DNA from: Phytomonospora sp040655735
GTDB taxonomy: Bacteria; Actinomycetota; Actinomycetes; Mycobacteriales; Micromonosporaceae
Assembly (NCBI RefSeq): GCF_040655735.1
Contig: NZ_JBFAKK010000006.1
Location: 372,001 to 436,000, forward strand
Direction of reading: 5' to 3'
DNA: 64,000 nt
Each line of letters starts with the position of its first letter. Within the stretch, counting starts at the first letter, position 1. The translations under genes were made by a program, and so were the position numbers. Below the pieces are notes generated by a model. The model was not told the DNA's origin, ran no database searches, and saw nothing but the letters and a program-made list of their open reading frames with translations. Below, one piece after another: positions 62,649 to 64,000 of this stretch.

Positions 62649-63605
62649 ATGCGAACCAGAACTGGACTACTCACCGTCACGCTTCTCGCCGCGATGACCC
62701 TCGCGGCGTGCGGCAAAGGAGACGGGACCGGCGAGGCCGGTGATCCCGCCTCGAACGACGCCTTCTCGCCGCGCGCGGCGCAGGTCGCCGAGGTCTGGCG
62801 CGCCGTTCCCCCGACCGGGGTCTGGAGCACCGGTTTCGTGCCGCTGACCGGCCTGACGGTCAAGCCGACCGCGGGTCCCGACGGGCAGCCGCTCGACGAG
62901 GCGACCCAGACCGCGCTCACCGCGGGCTTCCTGATCCTCAAGACCGACCTGCCGAACGGGTCCCCCGCCGAAGGCGAGATCGCGTTCCCCGACGGCACAC
63001 CGCTGCCGGTCGGTCTCGTCGACGCGCAGACCGCGTGGAAAGACCTCGCACCCGCCGACCCGGCCGACTGCTCGGCGACGCCGCAGGACCCCGACCCCTC
63101 CGGCAGCGGCGGTCCCGACGACTCCACCTCCCACAAGGTCCCCTGCTCGACGCTGCGCGTCACCGGCGCCGAACTCGGCTCGATCCCGCTGCTGACCAGC
63201 CGGGGAACCGCCGAGGTCCCGGCGTGGCTGTTCACCGTCGACGGACTCTCCGAGCCCGTCGCCCGCGTCGCGGTCTCCCCCGACGACGTCGACGAGGTGC
63301 CTCGGGTCGACGTGCCCGAACCCGGCGACATGACCGGCCTGGCCGCCGCGCAGGACCTGGTGTCCGTCGACGGCGGCACCGTCACCTACCGGCTCGGTGT
63401 CGGCGCCTGCGACACCGACATCAAGCCGCTGTTCCTGGAGACCGACAGCGTCATCGTGGTCGCCGGCAGCGTCAAGACCACCGGCGACACCTGCATCGAC
63501 CTGCTCAAGTACGAGCCGGTGACGATCACCCTCGGCGAGCCCCTCGGCAACCGCCCGATCGTCTCGGCGCACACCGGCCAGCCGGTGCACGCCGCGCTGT
63601 TCTAA
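62649..63605 (+). CDS. Exported lipoprotein of unknown function
   Basis: A 318-residue lipoprotein. The signal peptide ends in the lipobox LAACG (C21), followed by an acidic linker. The mature domain contains GVWSTGFVPLTGLTV and four later cysteines that could form two disulfides (DCSATPQ, VPCSTLR, GACDTD and DTCIDLL). I do not recognise the fold. The 3' end overlaps the convergent DUF6886 gene by 4 bases. Confidence 0.78.
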   Translation: MRTRTGLLTVTLLAAMTLAACGKGDGTGEAGDPASNDAFSPRAAQVAEVWRAVPPTGVWSTGFVPLTGLTVKPTAGPDGQPLDEATQTALTAGFLILKTDLPNGSPAEGEIAFPDGTPLPVGLVDAQTAWKDLAPADPADCSATPQDPDPSGSGGPDDSTSHKVPCSTLRVTGAELGSIPLLTSRGTAEVPAWLFTVDGLSEPVARVAVSPDDVDEVPRVDVPEPGDMTGLAAAQDLVSVDGGTVTYRLGVGACDTDIKPLFLETDSVIVVAGSVKTTGDTCIDLLKYEPVTITLGEPLGNRPIVSAHTGQPVHAALF

Positions 63606-64000
63606 CCCCGCGGGGCCGGAGCGGCGTTGCGCAGCCGGATGCCGCTCCAGCCGAGCGTGCTCTCGGTGACCGCGGCCCAGAAGGGCCACAGGTTCGGCAG
63701 CACCCGCAGGCCGATCCCGGCCGCCTGGTGGCAGGCGAAGAGGTCGCCGACGCGTTCGGCGGGCCCGAGCGGGAGGACCGGCTCGGTGGCGACCTGGGCG
63801 TGGGGATCGTCGGCGGTGAAAGGCCGAAACCGCTCGGCTGGCAGGCGGTAGGCGTAGAGCTCCACCGTGCGCATCGCGTCGAGCCAGGCGTACTCGACGG
63901 CGTGGACCCGGTCCCCGCAACCGGGACCGATGATCATGTCCCGGTCGTCCTCGGTGGAATCCTCGGTGACGAAGGCGATGGCGCGCGGGCACTGGCGCGG
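63602..64000 (-). CDS. DUF6886 family protein, 5' end missing
   Basis: The C-terminal part of a DUF6886 protein. The frame stays open to the window edge (PRQCPRAIAFVTEDS), so the visible 132 residues lack the start. Family segments are PRQCPRAIAF, WLDAMRTVELYAYRLP, PNLWPFWAAVTESTLGWSGI and RLRNAAP. The function is unknown. An in-frame ATG inside the fragment (63937) would give a shorter protein, but the upstream residues match the family. Confidence 0.8.
   Translation of the reverse strand, partial: PRQCPRAIAFVTEDSTEDDRDMIIGPGCGDRVHAVEYAWLDAMRTVELYAYRLPAERFRPFTADDPHAQVATEPVLPLGPAERVGDLFACHQAAGIGLRVLPNLWPFWAAVTESTLGWSGIRLRNAAPAPRG

Overview
The window is bacterial chromosome of very high G+C content with dense gene packing, many GTG starts and frequent ATGA/GTGA start-stop overlaps. 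Several hallmarks point to an actinomycete: the pgsA / DUF881 / small basic protein / DUF881 / gcvH / garA / ftsR / bifunctional nuclease / MerR / gcvP block (the order seen at Rv1822-Rv1832 of Mycobacterium tuberculosis), a SARP/AfsR regulator, ESX (type VII) substrates, DUF305/DUF6153 proteins and actinobacterial riboswitch classes. A filamentous or sporulating actinomycete is plausible. The species cannot be fixed from this sequence alone. I saw no tRNA, rRNA, CRISPR array, insertion sequence or phage.

Layout. 1-10 kb: the 3' end of a chorismate-binding enzyme, then the conserved glycine cleavage / cell division block on the minus strand, with a tandem glycine riboswitch ahead of gcvP. 10-15.5 kb: a minus-strand operon whose five genes are joined by 4-base overlaps or closer. 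It fits trans-4-hydroxyproline catabolism: a three-part D-hydroxyproline dehydrogenase, a DHDPS-family deaminase and an epimerase, followed by a GntR/FCD regulator. The last enzyme of that route, 2-oxoglutarate semialdehyde dehydrogenase, is not in the operon. 15.5-25 kb: mixed housekeeping and stress genes. These include a ComB-like phosphatase, a kinase-fold protein, glutathione peroxidase, an exonuclease, a copper-type operator ahead of DUF6153 and DUF305 proteins, a secreted LAS-type metallopeptidase behind a cyclic di-AMP riboswitch, a metallo-beta-lactamase-fold protein, an Fpg/Nei glycosylase and a flavin reductase.

25-29 kb: a run of ESX substrate-like genes (WXG-type protein, hypothetical, EspC-like protein, WXG-type domain fused to a lytic domain), then a stand-alone Smr protein and an eight-cysteine small peptide facing a large SARP regulator. 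32-41 kb: a glycosyltransferase followed by an 18-codon ORF and an aldehyde dehydrogenase, a DUF6875 protein coupled to a PLP decarboxylase, an EF-hand protein and a FAD-Rieske oxidoreductase. 41-48 kb: an M23 peptidase whose N-terminal domain resembles the ESX-region lytic protein, a two-component system divergent from a beta-lactamase-fold lipoprotein, and a coupled pair of uncharacterised genes.

48-64 kb: a membrane-anchored solute-binding protein overlapping a solute-binding/vWA protein with no permease nearby; an isolated sortase-type C-terminus; a PepSY protein; WD40 proteins; a compact pnuC-nadR-nrtR NAD salvage operon with a perfect palindrome on its promoter; a second two-component system; a lipoprotein; and a DUF6886 protein cut by the window edge. 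Control in this window is mostly by RNA switches and local operators: glycine for gcvP, cyclic di-AMP for the wall enzyme, probably copper for DUF6153/DUF305, and NrtR for NAD salvage. Convergent genes are often separated by long GC-rich hairpins.
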